A program made the position numbers and the translations under genes. Below, in pieces: positions 35,081 through 43,396 of a stretch of DNA of 64,000 bases; position 1 is the stretch's first letter, and every line of letters begins with the position of its first letter. The stretch lies in assembly GCA_910575725.1 (NCBI GenBank), contig CAJTFE010000010.1, positions 62,001 through 126,000 of the forward strand, given 5' to 3'. This DNA comes from Clostridia bacterium (GTDB taxonomy: Bacteria; Bacillota; Clostridia; Lachnospirales; Lachnospiraceae). The notes beneath the pieces were generated by a model. The model had not been told where the DNA came from. It saw nothing but the letters and a program-made list of their open reading frames with translations, and searched no databases.

Positions 35081-35141
35081 GGCATTTAAATGGCTGCCGG
35101 ACACAGAGTGAACCATAACTTTAAATTCGGAGGAAATTTCG

Positions 35142-35170
35142 TTGACAATCAAATAGCCTTGTGGTACAGT
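35142..35170 (+). promoter_or_regulatory. Promoter for dapA-dapB leader
   Basis: A consensus TTGACA (35142-35147), 17-base spacer, TACAGT (35165-35170). Transcription from here would enter the lysine riboswitch about 25 bases downstream. Confidence 0.8.
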
Positions 35171-35198
35171 AAGGCTGATATAGACAATTTAAGACATT

Positions 35199-35361
35199 GA
35201 TAGAGGTTGCGTTCTCCAAGAGTACCTTTTCGGATATGGCAGACATAGAGGAAGGAGAGGAAAAGGGGCGGACGCCGAAAGGGGCGGCTTTCTGCAGGCA
35301 GTTTCTTGGGCATATGCCAAAAAGGTATATGACTGTCATCAGACTCTGATGGGGCGCTATC
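35199..35361 (+). promoter_or_regulatory. Lysine riboswitch (L box)
   Basis: A leader RNA with lysine riboswitch conserved segments in order: GATAGAGGTTGCG (35199), CCAAGAGTACCTTTTC, GAGAGGAAAAGGGGCGGACG, GCCGAAAGGGGC, and the closing GGGGCGCTATC. The ends GATAG (35199-35203) and CTATC (35357-35361) form the basal P1 stem. It is followed by a hairpin AAAGAAT/ATTCTTT (35363-35390) and an intrinsic terminator, then dapA. Lysine binding should favour termination and repress lysine/diaminopimelate synthesis. Assigned by resemblance to the known class; no covariance search was possible. Confidence 0.88.
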
Positions 35362-35391
35362 GAAAGAATGGATGGTAAAGAGGATTCTTTA

Positions 35392-35424
35392 GGGGCGGAC
35401 TTCGTGAGGGTCAGCCCCGTTTTT
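35392..35424 (+). terminator. Riboswitch-controlled terminator
   Basis: GGGGCGGAC (35392-35400) and GTCAGCCCC (35410-35418) form a stem with a small mismatch, then G and TTTTT. It lies directly downstream of the lysine riboswitch and upstream of dapA. Confidence 0.85.
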
Positions 35425-35457
35425 GATCGATTGGACAGCAATGCAGAGTGACGCTGC

Positions 35458-35580
35458 GGAACTGGAAACAAAAACAGTAATATCCCACACAGTGCACAAA
35501 TCAATTTACAGGCACATGGATTTGTGACTGTAAATTGATTTCATACCGGTGTACAAAGGGGGATATTACGGAACTTGAAT
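35458..35580. repeat. GGAACT repeat, copy before dapA
   Basis: The first module is partly eroded (GGAACTGGAA at 35458, right arm GTAATATCCC at 35477-35486). The second hairpin is perfect: AAATCAATTTACAG (35498-35511) and CTGTAAATTGATTT (35528-35541), closed by TGCAC/GTGTA. GGGATATTAC (35560-35569) pairs perfectly with GTAATATCCC, enclosing the hairpin. GGAACTTGAAT (35570-35580) runs directly into the dapA ribosome binding site GGAGG. This copy shows the family structure most clearly. Confidence 0.88.
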
Positions 35581-35591
35581 GGAGGTTAAGT

Positions 35592-36482
35592 ATGGCTATT
35601 TTTAAGGGAGCGGCGGTGGCGATTGTCACACCATTTACGGAGAAGGGAGAGATTAATTTTCCAAAGCTTGCAGAGCTTCTGGACTATCAGATTACGAATC
35701 ACACGGATGCCATTGTGATCTGCGGCACCACAGGTGAGTCTTCCACCCTGACCCATGAGGAGCATCTGGAAGCGATTAAGTTTACCATCGACCATGTTGC
35801 CGGACGTGTACCGGTGATTGCGGGTACTGGCTCTAATTGTACGGAGACGGCAATCTACCTGTCCACGGAAGCGGAAAAATACGGAGCGGATGCTCTGCTG
35901 ATTGTAACGCCTTACTATAATAAGGCTACCCAGAAGGGGCTTATTGCCCACTACACGGCTATTGCCAATTCCGTGAAACTGCCAATTATTATGTACAACG
36001 TACCCAGTCGGACGGGCTGCAACATTCAGCCTCAGACTGCCGTGGAGCTTGCAAAAAATGTAGAGAATATCGTGGGCATCAAGGAAGCCAGCGGCAATAT
36101 TTCACAGGTGGCGAAGCTGATGGAGCTTGCGGACGGATGCATCGAGCTGTATTCGGGAAATGACGACCAGGTAGTTCCCCTGCTGTCTTTGGGAGGCTTC
36201 GGCGTGATCTCCGTGCTTTCCAATGTGGCGCCTAAGGAAACCCATGACATGGTGGCAAAGTTCCTGGAGGGAGATATTGCAGGCAGCCGGGAGATTCAGC
36301 TTCGGGCTATCCCGCTGGTGGATCAGCTGTTCTGTGAGGTGAACCCCATTCCCGTGAAGGCGGCGCTCAATATGATGGGTATGGAGGCGGGCCCCCTGCG
36401 GATGCCGCTCACGGAGATGGAGCCGGAGCACAGGGAGAAGCTTAGGAAAGCAATGATTGATTTTGGAATCGAGGTTAAATAA
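35592..36482 (+). CDS. dapA: 4-hydroxy-tetrahydrodipicolinate synthase
   Basis: DapA condenses pyruvate with aspartate semialdehyde, the first committed step to diaminopimelate and lysine. The 296-residue protein carries GTTGESSTL, the tyrosine region MYNVPSRTG and the Schiff-base lysine in VGIKEASGN. The ATG at 35592 is preceded by GGAGG directly after the GGAACT repeat; the frame extended to 35535 lies in the repeat and is rejected. It is controlled by the lysine riboswitch upstream and cotranscribed with dapB, whose ATG follows the stop with no gap. Confidence 0.96.
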   Translation: MAIFKGAAVAIVTPFTEKGEINFPKLAELLDYQITNHTDAIVICGTTGESSTLTHEEHLEAIKFTIDHVAGRVPVIAGTGSNCTETAIYLSTEAEKYGADALLIVTPYYNKATQKGLIAHYTAIANSVKLPIIMYNVPSRTGCNIQPQTAVELAKNVENIVGIKEASGNISQVAKLMELADGCIELYSGNDDQVVPLLSLGGFGVISVLSNVAPKETHDMVAKFLEGDIAGSREIQLRAIPLVDQLFCEVNPIPVKAALNMMGMEAGPLRMPLTEMEPEHREKLRKAMIDFGIEVK

Positions 36483-37238
36483 ATGATTAGAGTACTGATG
36501 CACGGCTGCAACGGCCGGATGGGACAGATGATCGCAGGCCTTCTCAGGGAGGATGCGGAAGCGGAGATCGTGGCAGGGGTGGATACCTTTGACGGCGTGT
36601 CCAATACGTTTCCTGTATTTGCTGCCATTGGGGATTGCGATGTAGAGGCGGATGTGGTGATTGATTTTTCCAATGCAGGGGCGGTGGACGGGCTGCTTGA
36701 CTACTGTGCGGCGAAAAAGCTGCCGGTGGTTCTGTGCACCACGGGGCTTTCTCCGGAACAGCTTCAGAAGGCAGAGGAGACGGCCAAGGAGACGGCAGTT
36801 CTCAAATCTGCCAATATGTCTGTGGGAATTAATCTGCTTCTGAAGCTCCTTCGGGAAGCTGCGCCGGTTTTGGCGGAGGCAGGATTTGATATTGAGATTG
36901 TGGAGAAGCACCACAATCAGAAACTGGACGCTCCCAGCGGAACGGCCATTGCTCTGGCGGATGCCATCAATGAGGCGGAGGACGGAGCGTATACCTATGT
37001 GTATGACAGGAGCCAGGTGCGTAAGAAGCGCGAGGCTAAGGAGCTTGGCATTTCGGCTGTCCGCGGAGGAACCATTGTCGGAGACCATGATGTGATTTTT
37101 GCAGGAACGGATGAGGTGCTCACCTTTGAGCATCGTGCTTATTCCAGGGCGGTCTTTGGGAAGGGAGCCGTGCAGGCTGCCAAATTCCTGGCCGGGAAGC
37201 CTGCCGGGCGGTATGATATGAGCGATGTTATCGGGTAG
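36483..37238 (+). CDS. dapB: 4-hydroxy-tetrahydrodipicolinate reductase
   Basis: DapB reduces the DapA product with NAD(P)H in the diaminopimelate/lysine pathway. The 251-residue protein has the dinucleotide-binding HGCNGRMGQM, VDFSN-type text and the catalytic EKHHNQKLDAPSGTA motif. The ATG starts immediately after the dapA stop. A terminator with a G-U containing 10-bp stem lies 25 bases beyond its end. Confidence 0.96.
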   Translation: MIRVLMHGCNGRMGQMIAGLLREDAEAEIVAGVDTFDGVSNTFPVFAAIGDCDVEADVVIDFSNAGAVDGLLDYCAAKKLPVVLCTTGLSPEQLQKAEETAKETAVLKSANMSVGINLLLKLLREAAPVLAEAGFDIEIVEKHHNQKLDAPSGTAIALADAINEAEDGAYTYVYDRSQVRKKREAKELGISAVRGGTIVGDHDVIFAGTDEVLTFEHRAYSRAVFGKGAVQAAKFLAGKPAGRYDMSDVIG

Positions 37239-37263
37239 GCTGATGAATGAGAAGTGAAATGCG

Positions 37264-37310
37264 AACCTTGCCGGCTTTTGGGAGCGATCTTGAGGGGCGG
37301 TAAGGTTTTT
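37264..37310 (+). terminator. Terminator after dapB
   Basis: AACCTTGCCG (37264-37273) pairs with CGGTAAGGTT (37298-37307), one G-U pair, followed by a T-run. The loop is 24 bases long. Confidence 0.7.
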
Positions 37311-37402
37311 GATTCCAATCATTTCAATCTTGGATTCCGGTGAATTCTCACCATATTTTCCAGAGTTGATTTAAAAATATTTCTTATGGAGGAAGAATGC
37401 CT

Positions 37403-37759
37403 ATGAATTTAAAGGAAGACAGTAAAAATATCTTTGTGTATGGTATGGGGCTCTTGACGTATTTCGGAAAACCCCGTATCCTAAAGACAGGAGCGAACAT
37501 ACCGCATGGCTGTCTCCGAGCCATGCTGAGACAACGGCCGGAGGAGGTGCTGGAGATGTTTTCAGAGGCATTACGGATATTGGATGAGAACACTGTGAAA
37601 TATATGATTGAAGAGCTGCAGAAAAAAGTTGAAGAAAAGGATGCAGTAATAAATGAACAGTGTATTGCCATGGACAGAATAAATGCGGAAAACGAAGCAT
37701 TAAAAAGGCAGTTGGAGGAGCTGGGCGCACAAATAGAGCTTTCAGCGGAGAAGAAATAA
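37403..37759 (+). CDS. Small coiled-coil protein, possible Rpn-type remnant
   Basis: A 118-residue frame with a GGAGGAA ribosome binding site and ATG at 37403 (37397 is too close to it). The second half (ALRILDENTVKYMIEELQ...) is a coiled coil that resembles the C-terminal tail of Rpn-family PD-(D/E)XK recombination-promoting nuclease/transposase proteins of Lachnospiraceae. No nuclease core is present. It may be a remnant or a small independent protein; the resemblance is from memory and uncertain. It lies 24 bases before the DUF2130 gene. Confidence 0.45.
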   Translation: MNLKEDSKNIFVYGMGLLTYFGKPRILKTGANIPHGCLRAMLRQRPEEVLEMFSEALRILDENTVKYMIEELQKKVEEKDAVINEQCIAMDRINAENEALKRQLEELGAQIELSAEKK

Positions 37760-37783
37760 AGTACGACATGGAAAGGAAAGATC

Positions 37784-39160
37784 ATGCAGGAAATCAAATG
37801 TCCCAATTGCGGTGAGATTTTTGCAGTAGATGAATCCGGCTATGCGCAGATTGTACAGCAGGTCCGGGATAAGGAGTTTGAGAAAGCGTTAAAGCATCGG
37901 GAAAAAGATTTGGCTGAAAAGAAAGAAAGCGAACTGAAGCTTGCCGGAATGAGACAGAGAGAGGAATATGAAAAAGCCTTGTCCGCAAAGGAAGCGGAGC
38001 TGTCCAGGAAGGAAAGGGATATCGAGCAGCTGAAGGCCCGGATTTCCGGGAGTGAAACCGAGAAAAAGCTTGCCATAAGCGAAGCCGTCAATGAGAAAGA
38101 AAAGGAAAGAGAAAAAGTACTGGAAAAGAAAAATGGAGAGCTTGCAGAAAAGATCCGTGTGATTGAGGAGTTAAGAGCAAAACTTCAAAATAGTGAAACA
38201 GAACGAAAGCTTGCCGTCTCAGAAGCCGTTCAGGCAAAAGAAAAAGAGCTTACCAAAAGAACTACGGAAATTACAGAATTAAAAAGTCAGTTATCATACA
38301 AGGACGCTGAACGCGATCTAAAGGAACAAGCACTGCAGAAAGAATATGAGGACAAGCTCAAGCAAAAGGACGAGCAGATAGAGTATTACAAGGATTTCAA
38401 GGCCCGGCAGTCCACGAAGATGATAGGCGAAAGCCTGGAACAGCATTGCCTGAACCAGTTTAACGCTTTACGCATGACCGCATTTCCCACCGCTTACTTT
38501 GAGAAGGACAACGATGCACGGACAGGAAGCAAGGGGGACTTCATATTCCGGGAATGTGTGGAGGGAACGGAATTTATCTCCATCATGTTTGAGATGAAAA
38601 ATGAGATGGACGAGACTGTCACTAAGCATAAAAATGAGGATTTCCTAAAGGAGCTTGATAAGGACAGGCGTGAGAAGAAATGCGAATACGCAGTCCTTGT
38701 CTCCCTTCTTGAGATTGACAATGAGCTCTACAACAACGGAATCGTGGATGTTTCCTACAAATATGAAAAGATGTACGTCATCCGCCCCCAATTCTTCATT
38801 CCTATGATTACCCTTCTGCGCAATGCGGCGCTGAACTCGCTGAAATATCGGCAGGAGCTGGAGCTTGCAAGGAATCAGCAGGTAGACATTCTTCATTTTG
38901 AAGAAAATATGAACATCTTTAAGGAAGGCTTTGCCAGGAACTACCGGATAGCCAGCGATAAATTTAAAACAGCCATTGAAGAGATCGACAAGACCATAAC
39001 CCATCTGCAGAAAACGAAGGAGGCTCTTCTTTCCTCAGAAAATAATCTTCGCCTGGCCAACAACAAGGCTGAGGATCTGAGCATCAAGCGGCTGACAAAA
39101 AATGCGCCGGCGGTGAAGGAGATGTTTGAGGAGCTGAAAAAGGAAGGTGATTCACAATGA
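37784..39160 (+). CDS. DUF2130 protein, coiled-coil plus nuclease-like domain
   Basis: A 458-residue DUF2130 protein. The N-terminus has a short zinc-ribbon-like CPNCGE pair. A long coiled-coil rich in Glu and Lys (about residues 25-200) follows, then a domain with GSKGDFIF and FEMKNE, matching the D and ExK of the PD-(D/E)XK nuclease group to which I recall DUF2130 being assigned. Another helical region ends the protein. The last four bases overlap the recQ start (ATGA, 39157-39160). A nuclease-like gene fused translationally to a helicase gene suggests joint action on DNA ends. Confidence 0.82.
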   Translation: MQEIKCPNCGEIFAVDESGYAQIVQQVRDKEFEKALKHREKDLAEKKESELKLAGMRQREEYEKALSAKEAELSRKERDIEQLKARISGSETEKKLAISEAVNEKEKEREKVLEKKNGELAEKIRVIEELRAKLQNSETERKLAVSEAVQAKEKELTKRTTEITELKSQLSYKDAERDLKEQALQKEYEDKLKQKDEQIEYYKDFKARQSTKMIGESLEQHCLNQFNALRMTAFPTAYFEKDNDARTGSKGDFIFRECVEGTEFISIMFEMKNEMDETVTKHKNEDFLKELDKDRREKKCEYAVLVSLLEIDNELYNNGIVDVSYKYEKMYVIRPQFFIPMITLLRNAALNSLKYRQELELARNQQVDILHFEENMNIFKEGFARNYRIASDKFKTAIEEIDKTITHLQKTKEALLSSENNLRLANNKAEDLSIKRLTKNAPAVKEMFEELKKEGDSQ

Positions 39161-41232
39161 ATCCGTCAAGCGTATTAAAAACGTATTTTGGTTATGATTC
39201 CTTTCGGAGCGGCCAGGAGGATATTATCCAGTCCATTCTTGGCGGAAAGGACGCACTGGCCATAATGCCGACTGGAGCCGGAAAATCCATCTGCTACCAG
39301 GTGCCGGCATTGCTGCTCCCGGGGATCACCCTTGTGATTTCGCCGCTCATTTCTCTGATGCAGGATCAGGTGAAGTCTCTAAATGAATCTGGAATTCACG
39401 CTGCCTTTATCAATTCCTCTTTAACGGAAACACAGATTTCAAAGGCTTTGAATATGGCCTCAAAAGGAACATATAAAATCATCTACGCAGCCCCCGAGAG
39501 GCTGGAAAGCGGCGGATTCCTCGACTTTGCGTTAAATACTTCCATTTCCATGATAACGGTTGACGAGGCGCACTGCATCTCCCAGTGGGGGCAGGACTTC
39601 CGGCCAAGCTACCTAAAGATTGTTGACTTTATCGACCGCCTTCCCAAGAGGCCCATTGTAAGCGCATTTACGGCAACGGCGACGGAGGAGGTTAAGACCG
39701 ACATCGAATGTATTCTGAAGCTTAGAGAGCCGAGCATCGTTGTGACAGGCTTTGACAGGGAGAACCTGTATTACCGGGTGGAGCATATTTCCGGAAAACA
39801 CAAGGATGCTTTTGTGACGGATTACATAGAAAAGCATCGGGACGAGAGCGGAATCATTTACTGCGCTACCAGGAAGAATGTGGACACTTTATACGAGAAT
39901 CTTTTCAAACAGGGCGTGGCGGTTACACGGTATCACGCAGGAATTGATAATGAGACGCGGAAGAAAAATCAGGACGATTTTATCTATGACAGAACGCCCG
40001 TTATTGTAGCCACCAATGCCTTTGGAATGGGAATTGATAAGTCGAATGTCAGATTTGTGATTCATTACAACATGCCTCAGAGCATGGAAAATTACTATCA
40101 GGAGGCCGGGAGGGCGGGTCGTGACGGTGAAAATTCCCAGTGTATTCTTTTATTTTCCCAACAGGATGTGATGATCAATAAGTTTCTTCTGGAAAAGAAG
40201 GAATTTGAAGGCTCAGATGCAGAAGATATGGAGCTGATCCGGCAGAGGGACGCCCAGAGGCTGCGGCTGATGGAGGGCTACTGCAAGTCCACCACCTGTT
40301 TACGGCAGTATATCCTTTCTTATTTTGGGGAGAAAATGAGCAGGCCCTGTGACAATTGCGGAAACTGCCATCGGGAATATACCACAGTGGATATGACGGC
40401 AGATGCGAAGTGGGTGATCAATTGTCTGGCAGAGACCAGGGGCAGATATGGGCAGAGCATTGTAACGGGCACGTTACTTGGAGCAAACCGGGCGCGGCTC
40501 AGGGAGATTAGAGCCACAGAGTATAAATCCTATGGTGTTCTGTCCCATCGAAGCGAAAGAGAGGTGCGCCTGCTGATTGACCAGATGCTTCTGGAGGGAT
40601 ATATTATCCAGACAGAGGGGGAATACAGTGTTTTGCGGATGGGCGATATTGGAAGGCTTAAAAATGAGGACACACGTGTCGCCGTCAGAACCTTTGAGGA
40701 GAAAAGGGCGCCGGCAAAAATCAAGGGCGGAAAGAAGCGAAGCACGGATGCCCTTACAAGCGCAGGCTACCGGCTGTTTGAGAAGCTCCGCAGTCTGCGG
40801 CTGGTGATTGCCAGGGAAGAGGGCATGCCGCCGTATATCATTTTTAATGACAGAACACTGATTGATATGTGCGCCAAGATACCAAAGGATAAACAGGAGA
40901 TGCTCCAGGTATCCGGCGTGGCGGAAAATAAATTCCAGAAATACGGCCAGCGGTTTCTGGACGAGATTGGGCAATTTACCGCCGATAATCCGGGGGCTGT
41001 TATCAGTACCCAAATAGAGGACGAGCCGGAGGCTGCGGCAGAACTTCCGGAGAAAAAGCAGGAAAGAGAGCAAGACAAGGTGAATCAAGGGACAGCCTGG
41101 AGTGAGGAAGAGGATGAACGGCTGTCGGAGGAATATTTGTCAGGCATGAAGATTGCTGAGATTGCCAGGGAGCATGGAAGGACAAGCGGGGCGATTAGGG
41201 CCAGGTTAAAGAAAAATGGGCTGATTGTATAA
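39157..41232 (+). CDS. recQ: RecQ family DNA helicase
   Basis: A 691-residue ATP-dependent 3'-5' DNA helicase. Motif I is MPTGAGKSICYQ, the DEAH box is VDEAHCISQWGQDFRP, and motif VI is QEAGRAGRDG. The zinc-binding Cys cluster is in YCKSTTCLRQY...CDNCGNC, followed by winged-helix and HRDC domains. The last 45 residues (WSEEEDERLSEEYLSG...RLKKNGLI) form an extra HTH/Myb-like DNA-binding tail. The start overlaps DUF2130 by 4 bases. Confidence 0.93.
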   Translation: MNPSSVLKTYFGYDSFRSGQEDIIQSILGGKDALAIMPTGAGKSICYQVPALLLPGITLVISPLISLMQDQVKSLNESGIHAAFINSSLTETQISKALNMASKGTYKIIYAAPERLESGGFLDFALNTSISMITVDEAHCISQWGQDFRPSYLKIVDFIDRLPKRPIVSAFTATATEEVKTDIECILKLREPSIVVTGFDRENLYYRVEHISGKHKDAFVTDYIEKHRDESGIIYCATRKNVDTLYENLFKQGVAVTRYHAGIDNETRKKNQDDFIYDRTPVIVATNAFGMGIDKSNVRFVIHYNMPQSMENYYQEAGRAGRDGENSQCILLFSQQDVMINKFLLEKKEFEGSDAEDMELIRQRDAQRLRLMEGYCKSTTCLRQYILSYFGEKMSRPCDNCGNCHREYTTVDMTADAKWVINCLAETRGRYGQSIVTGTLLGANRARLREIRATEYKSYGVLSHRSEREVRLLIDQMLLEGYIIQTEGEYSVLRMGDIGRLKNEDTRVAVRTFEEKRAPAKIKGGKKRSTDALTSAGYRLFEKLRSLRLVIAREEGMPPYIIFNDRTLIDMCAKIPKDKQEMLQVSGVAENKFQKYGQRFLDEIGQFTADNPGAVISTQIEDEPEAAAELPEKKQEREQDKVNQGTAWSEEEDERLSEEYLSGMKIAEIAREHGRTSGAIRARLKKNGLIV

Positions 41233-41260
41233 GAAATGCTATACAATCTTCCCGTTCATC

Positions 41261-41269
41261 TGCTATAAT
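41261..41269 (+). promoter_or_regulatory. Extended -10 promoter for guaA
   Basis: TGC followed by TATAAT (41264-41269), an extended -10 site about 50 bases before guaA. No good -35 is present. No purine riboswitch is recognised. Confidence 0.5.
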
Positions 41270-41319
41270 AAAGCCGGTAAAATTGACTATTTACGAAAAA
41301 GATAAGGAGACTATTTTCC

Positions 41320-42612
41320 ATGAAGCAGGACTTAATTGTAATTCTGGATTTGGGCAGTACGCAGAATACGGTAATTGCCCGTGAAATTCGTGATCTTGGC
41401 GTATACAGTGAGATTCATCCCCATGATATTACCGTGGAGGAGCTGAAAGGATTTGACAATGTGAAGGGCATTGTCTTAAACGGCGGCGAGAACCGCATGG
41501 TGGACGGGCAGGCTGTGGAGGTTCGCCAGGAGCTTTACGAACTGGGCTATCCGATGATTTCTATTGACTATCCCCAGTCAAAATGTGAGAAGCAGTTTGA
41601 CAGGCTGCCTTCCCAGGATGAATGGAAGAAGTTTATATTCGAGGACTGTAAAGCGGAAGCGAACTGGAATATGAAGAATTTCATTGAGGACCAGCTGGAG
41701 CTGATTCGTCAGCAGGTAGGGGATAAGAAGGTGCTGCTGGCGCTGTCCGGCGGAGTAGATTCCTCTGTGGTGGCGGCTATGCTGATCAAGGCTATTGGGC
41801 AGCAGCTGGTCTGTGTTCATGTAAATCATGGTCTGATGCGTAAAAATGAGTCAGAGAGCGTGGTAAAGGTTTTCCGGGATGAGCTTCATGCCAACCTGAT
41901 TTATGTGGATGCATCCGAGCGTTTCCTTGGCAAGCTGGAGAATGTGGCGGATCCGGAGCAGAAGCGGAAAATCATCGGCAGTGAATTTATCCGTGTGTTT
42001 GAGGAAGAGGCAAGGAAGCTGGAGGGAATTGATTTTCTGGGGCAAGGCACCATTTATCCCGATATTATAGAGAGCGGAACGAAGACGGCGAAGATGGTGA
42101 AGTCTCATCACAATGTGGGCGGACTGCCGGAGGACTTGAAGTTTGAGCTGGTGGAGCCCTTGAAGCAGTTATTTAAGGACGAGGTGCGCGCCTGCGGCGT
42201 GGAGCTTGGGCTTCCCCATGATATGGTGTACCGCCAGCCGTTCCCGGGGCCGGGATTGGGTGTGAGATGTCTGGGAGCGATTACGCGAGAGCGGCTGGAG
42301 GCTGTCCGGGAGTCGGACGCTATTCTTCGAGAGGAGTTTGCCAAGGCTGGTTTAGACAAGAAGGTGTGGCAGTACTTTACGGTGGTGCCGGACTTTAAGT
42401 CTGTGGGAATGAAGAATCATGCGCGAGTGCTTGAGTATATGGTGATTATCCGGGCAATCAATACTATTGATGCTATGACGGCTTCTATCGAGAAGGTGGA
42501 TTGGGAGGTGCTGGAGCGGATTACTAATCGTATCTTGGCGGAGGTGGAGCATGTGAACCGTGTCTGCTATGATATGAGCCCGAAGCCGCCGGCGACGATA
42601 GAGTTCGAGTGA
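41320..42612 (+). CDS. guaA: GMP synthase with degenerate glutaminase domain
   Basis: GuaA aminates XMP to GMP. The synthetase part is intact: the P-loop ALSGGVDSS (S143), the VHVNHGLMRKNE segment, RQPFPGPGLGVR and the terminal KPPATIEFE. The N-terminal class I glutaminase part is short. It begins normally (VILDLGSTQNTVIAREIR), but D83 in SIDYP stands where the nucleophilic Cys of GICYG should be, and the region with the His-x-Glu pair is missing. The protein is 430 residues against about 510-525 for normal enzymes. It should be unable to use glutamine by itself and may run on ammonia. The frame is clean, so this is not a recent frameshift. Its 3' end is the attachment site for the two elements downstream. 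Confidence 0.9.
   Translation: MKQDLIVILDLGSTQNTVIAREIRDLGVYSEIHPHDITVEELKGFDNVKGIVLNGGENRMVDGQAVEVRQELYELGYPMISIDYPQSKCEKQFDRLPSQDEWKKFIFEDCKAEANWNMKNFIEDQLELIRQQVGDKKVLLALSGGVDSSVVAAMLIKAIGQQLVCVHVNHGLMRKNESESVVKVFRDELHANLIYVDASERFLGKLENVADPEQKRKIIGSEFIRVFEEEARKLEGIDFLGQGTIYPDIIESGTKTAKMVKSHHNVGGLPEDLKFELVEPLKQLFKDEVRACGVELGLPHDMVYRQPFPGPGLGVRCLGAITRERLEAVRESDAILREEFAKAGLDKKVWQYFTVVPDFKSVGMKNHARVLEYMVIIRAINTIDAMTASIEKVDWEVLERITNRILAEVEHVNRVCYDMSPKPPATIEFE
42601..42612. repeat. attL core, end of guaA
   Basis: GAGTTCGAGTGA covers the last codons and stop of guaA. The same 12 bases recur at 49709-49720, marking the left junction of element 1. The 3' end of guaA is a known integration hotspot for tyrosine-recombinase islands. 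Confidence 0.8.
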
Positions 42613-42671
42613 TGAAATGGGCTTTAGAAAGCTAGTGTTTATGCGGTTTCCAAATAAATTTGTTTAGGTGC

Positions 42672-42690
42672 TGGCAACGATTTGGCAACA
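42672..42690. repeat. Integrase arm-type sites, left end of element 1
   Basis: Two GGCAAC boxes (42673-42678 and 42684-42689), 11 bp apart, within TGGCAACGATTTGGCAACA. An equivalent pair lies at 49589 and 49600 inside the right end. The layout matches arm-binding repeats of Tn916-type integrases. Confidence 0.6.
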
Positions 42691-42735
42691 TTTTCAACAT
42701 CACGCACTAAATAATTACATCAATGGCATAAGAAA

Positions 42736-42784
42736 ACCTTGCTGATTTTCAGATATGAAAACTGAATATCGGCAAGGTCTTTTT
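42736..42784. terminator. Terminator between guaA and Xre gene
   Basis: ACCTTGC (42736-42742) and GCAAGGT (42772-42778), with further GATTTTCAG/CTGAATATC pairing inside, followed by CTTTTT. It would end guaA transcription and insulate the element. Confidence 0.75.
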
Positions 42785-42788
42785 ATGC

Positions 42789-43349
42789 TTATTTCTGTTT
42801 TTTCTTTTTCGCTGTTTTCTTTTCTTCTTTCTCGATTTTTTGAAATTCCTCCATAAGCATATCACTGACCGCCTGTGAGGGGACTTTCGCCCAATGATGC
42901 GAAGTGTCCAGTTCGGGGTACTTGTACCGCCACTGGTCGTATTCCTCTTTGGTTATTTCGCCTAGTTCTAGTTTGGCGGCTTGCTCCTGCCATGCGTGGA
43001 ACATATCAAACATGGACGTATAAGTGGAATAGTCGGACTTGTCAAGGCGCAGGCAGATTTCTCCGTCAATCTCCCCGATTTTCAGCCCGTACATATCTTC
43101 CAACGCAAAGAGCGTGTGCATAAGCCCGGTATAGGTATCAATATCCGGCCCGGTAAGGGCATGGGTGCTTACATCAAAGATACCCGCCATTTCTTTTACA
43201 AGGTCGTGTTTCGGTGTCCGTGCTTCGGTTTCATACTGTGCCATGCGGACATCAGAGGTCTTTCCGAGAAAGCCGAGGATTTCGCCTAACTGTTTCTGTG
43301 TCATGCCCTTTCGGTTGCGGAAAAAGCGGATACGTTTGCCGATTGCCAT
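42789..43349 (-). CDS. Xre-family repressor of element 1
   Basis: A 186-residue DNA-binding protein. The N-terminal Cro/CI-type helix-turn-helix is in FFRNRKGMTQKQLGEILGF...YETEARTPK. A roughly 100-residue helical region and a Lys-rich tail follow. The ATG at 43349 follows GGAGG on the minus strand; the longer frame from 43448 has no ribosome binding site. It is divergent from the excisionase-integrase operon, with dyad operator-like sites between them, so it is the likely repressor of excision. A diverged homologue has the same place in element 2. Confidence 0.88.
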   Translation of the reverse strand: MAIGKRIRFFRNRKGMTQKQLGEILGFLGKTSDVRMAQYETEARTPKHDLVKEMAGIFDVSTHALTGPDIDTYTGLMHTLFALEDMYGLKIGEIDGEICLRLDKSDYSTYTSMFDMFHAWQEQAAKLELGEITKEEYDQWRYKYPELDTSHHWAKVPSQAVSDMLMEEFQKIEKEEKKTAKKKKQK

Positions 43350-43396
43350 AATAAAACCTCCGTTGTAGTAAAAGTGGTACAGCCTTGCATGACTGT

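Noticed and set aside
36102..37322. 406-residue minus-strand open frame
   Set aside because: It is antisense to dapA and dapB.
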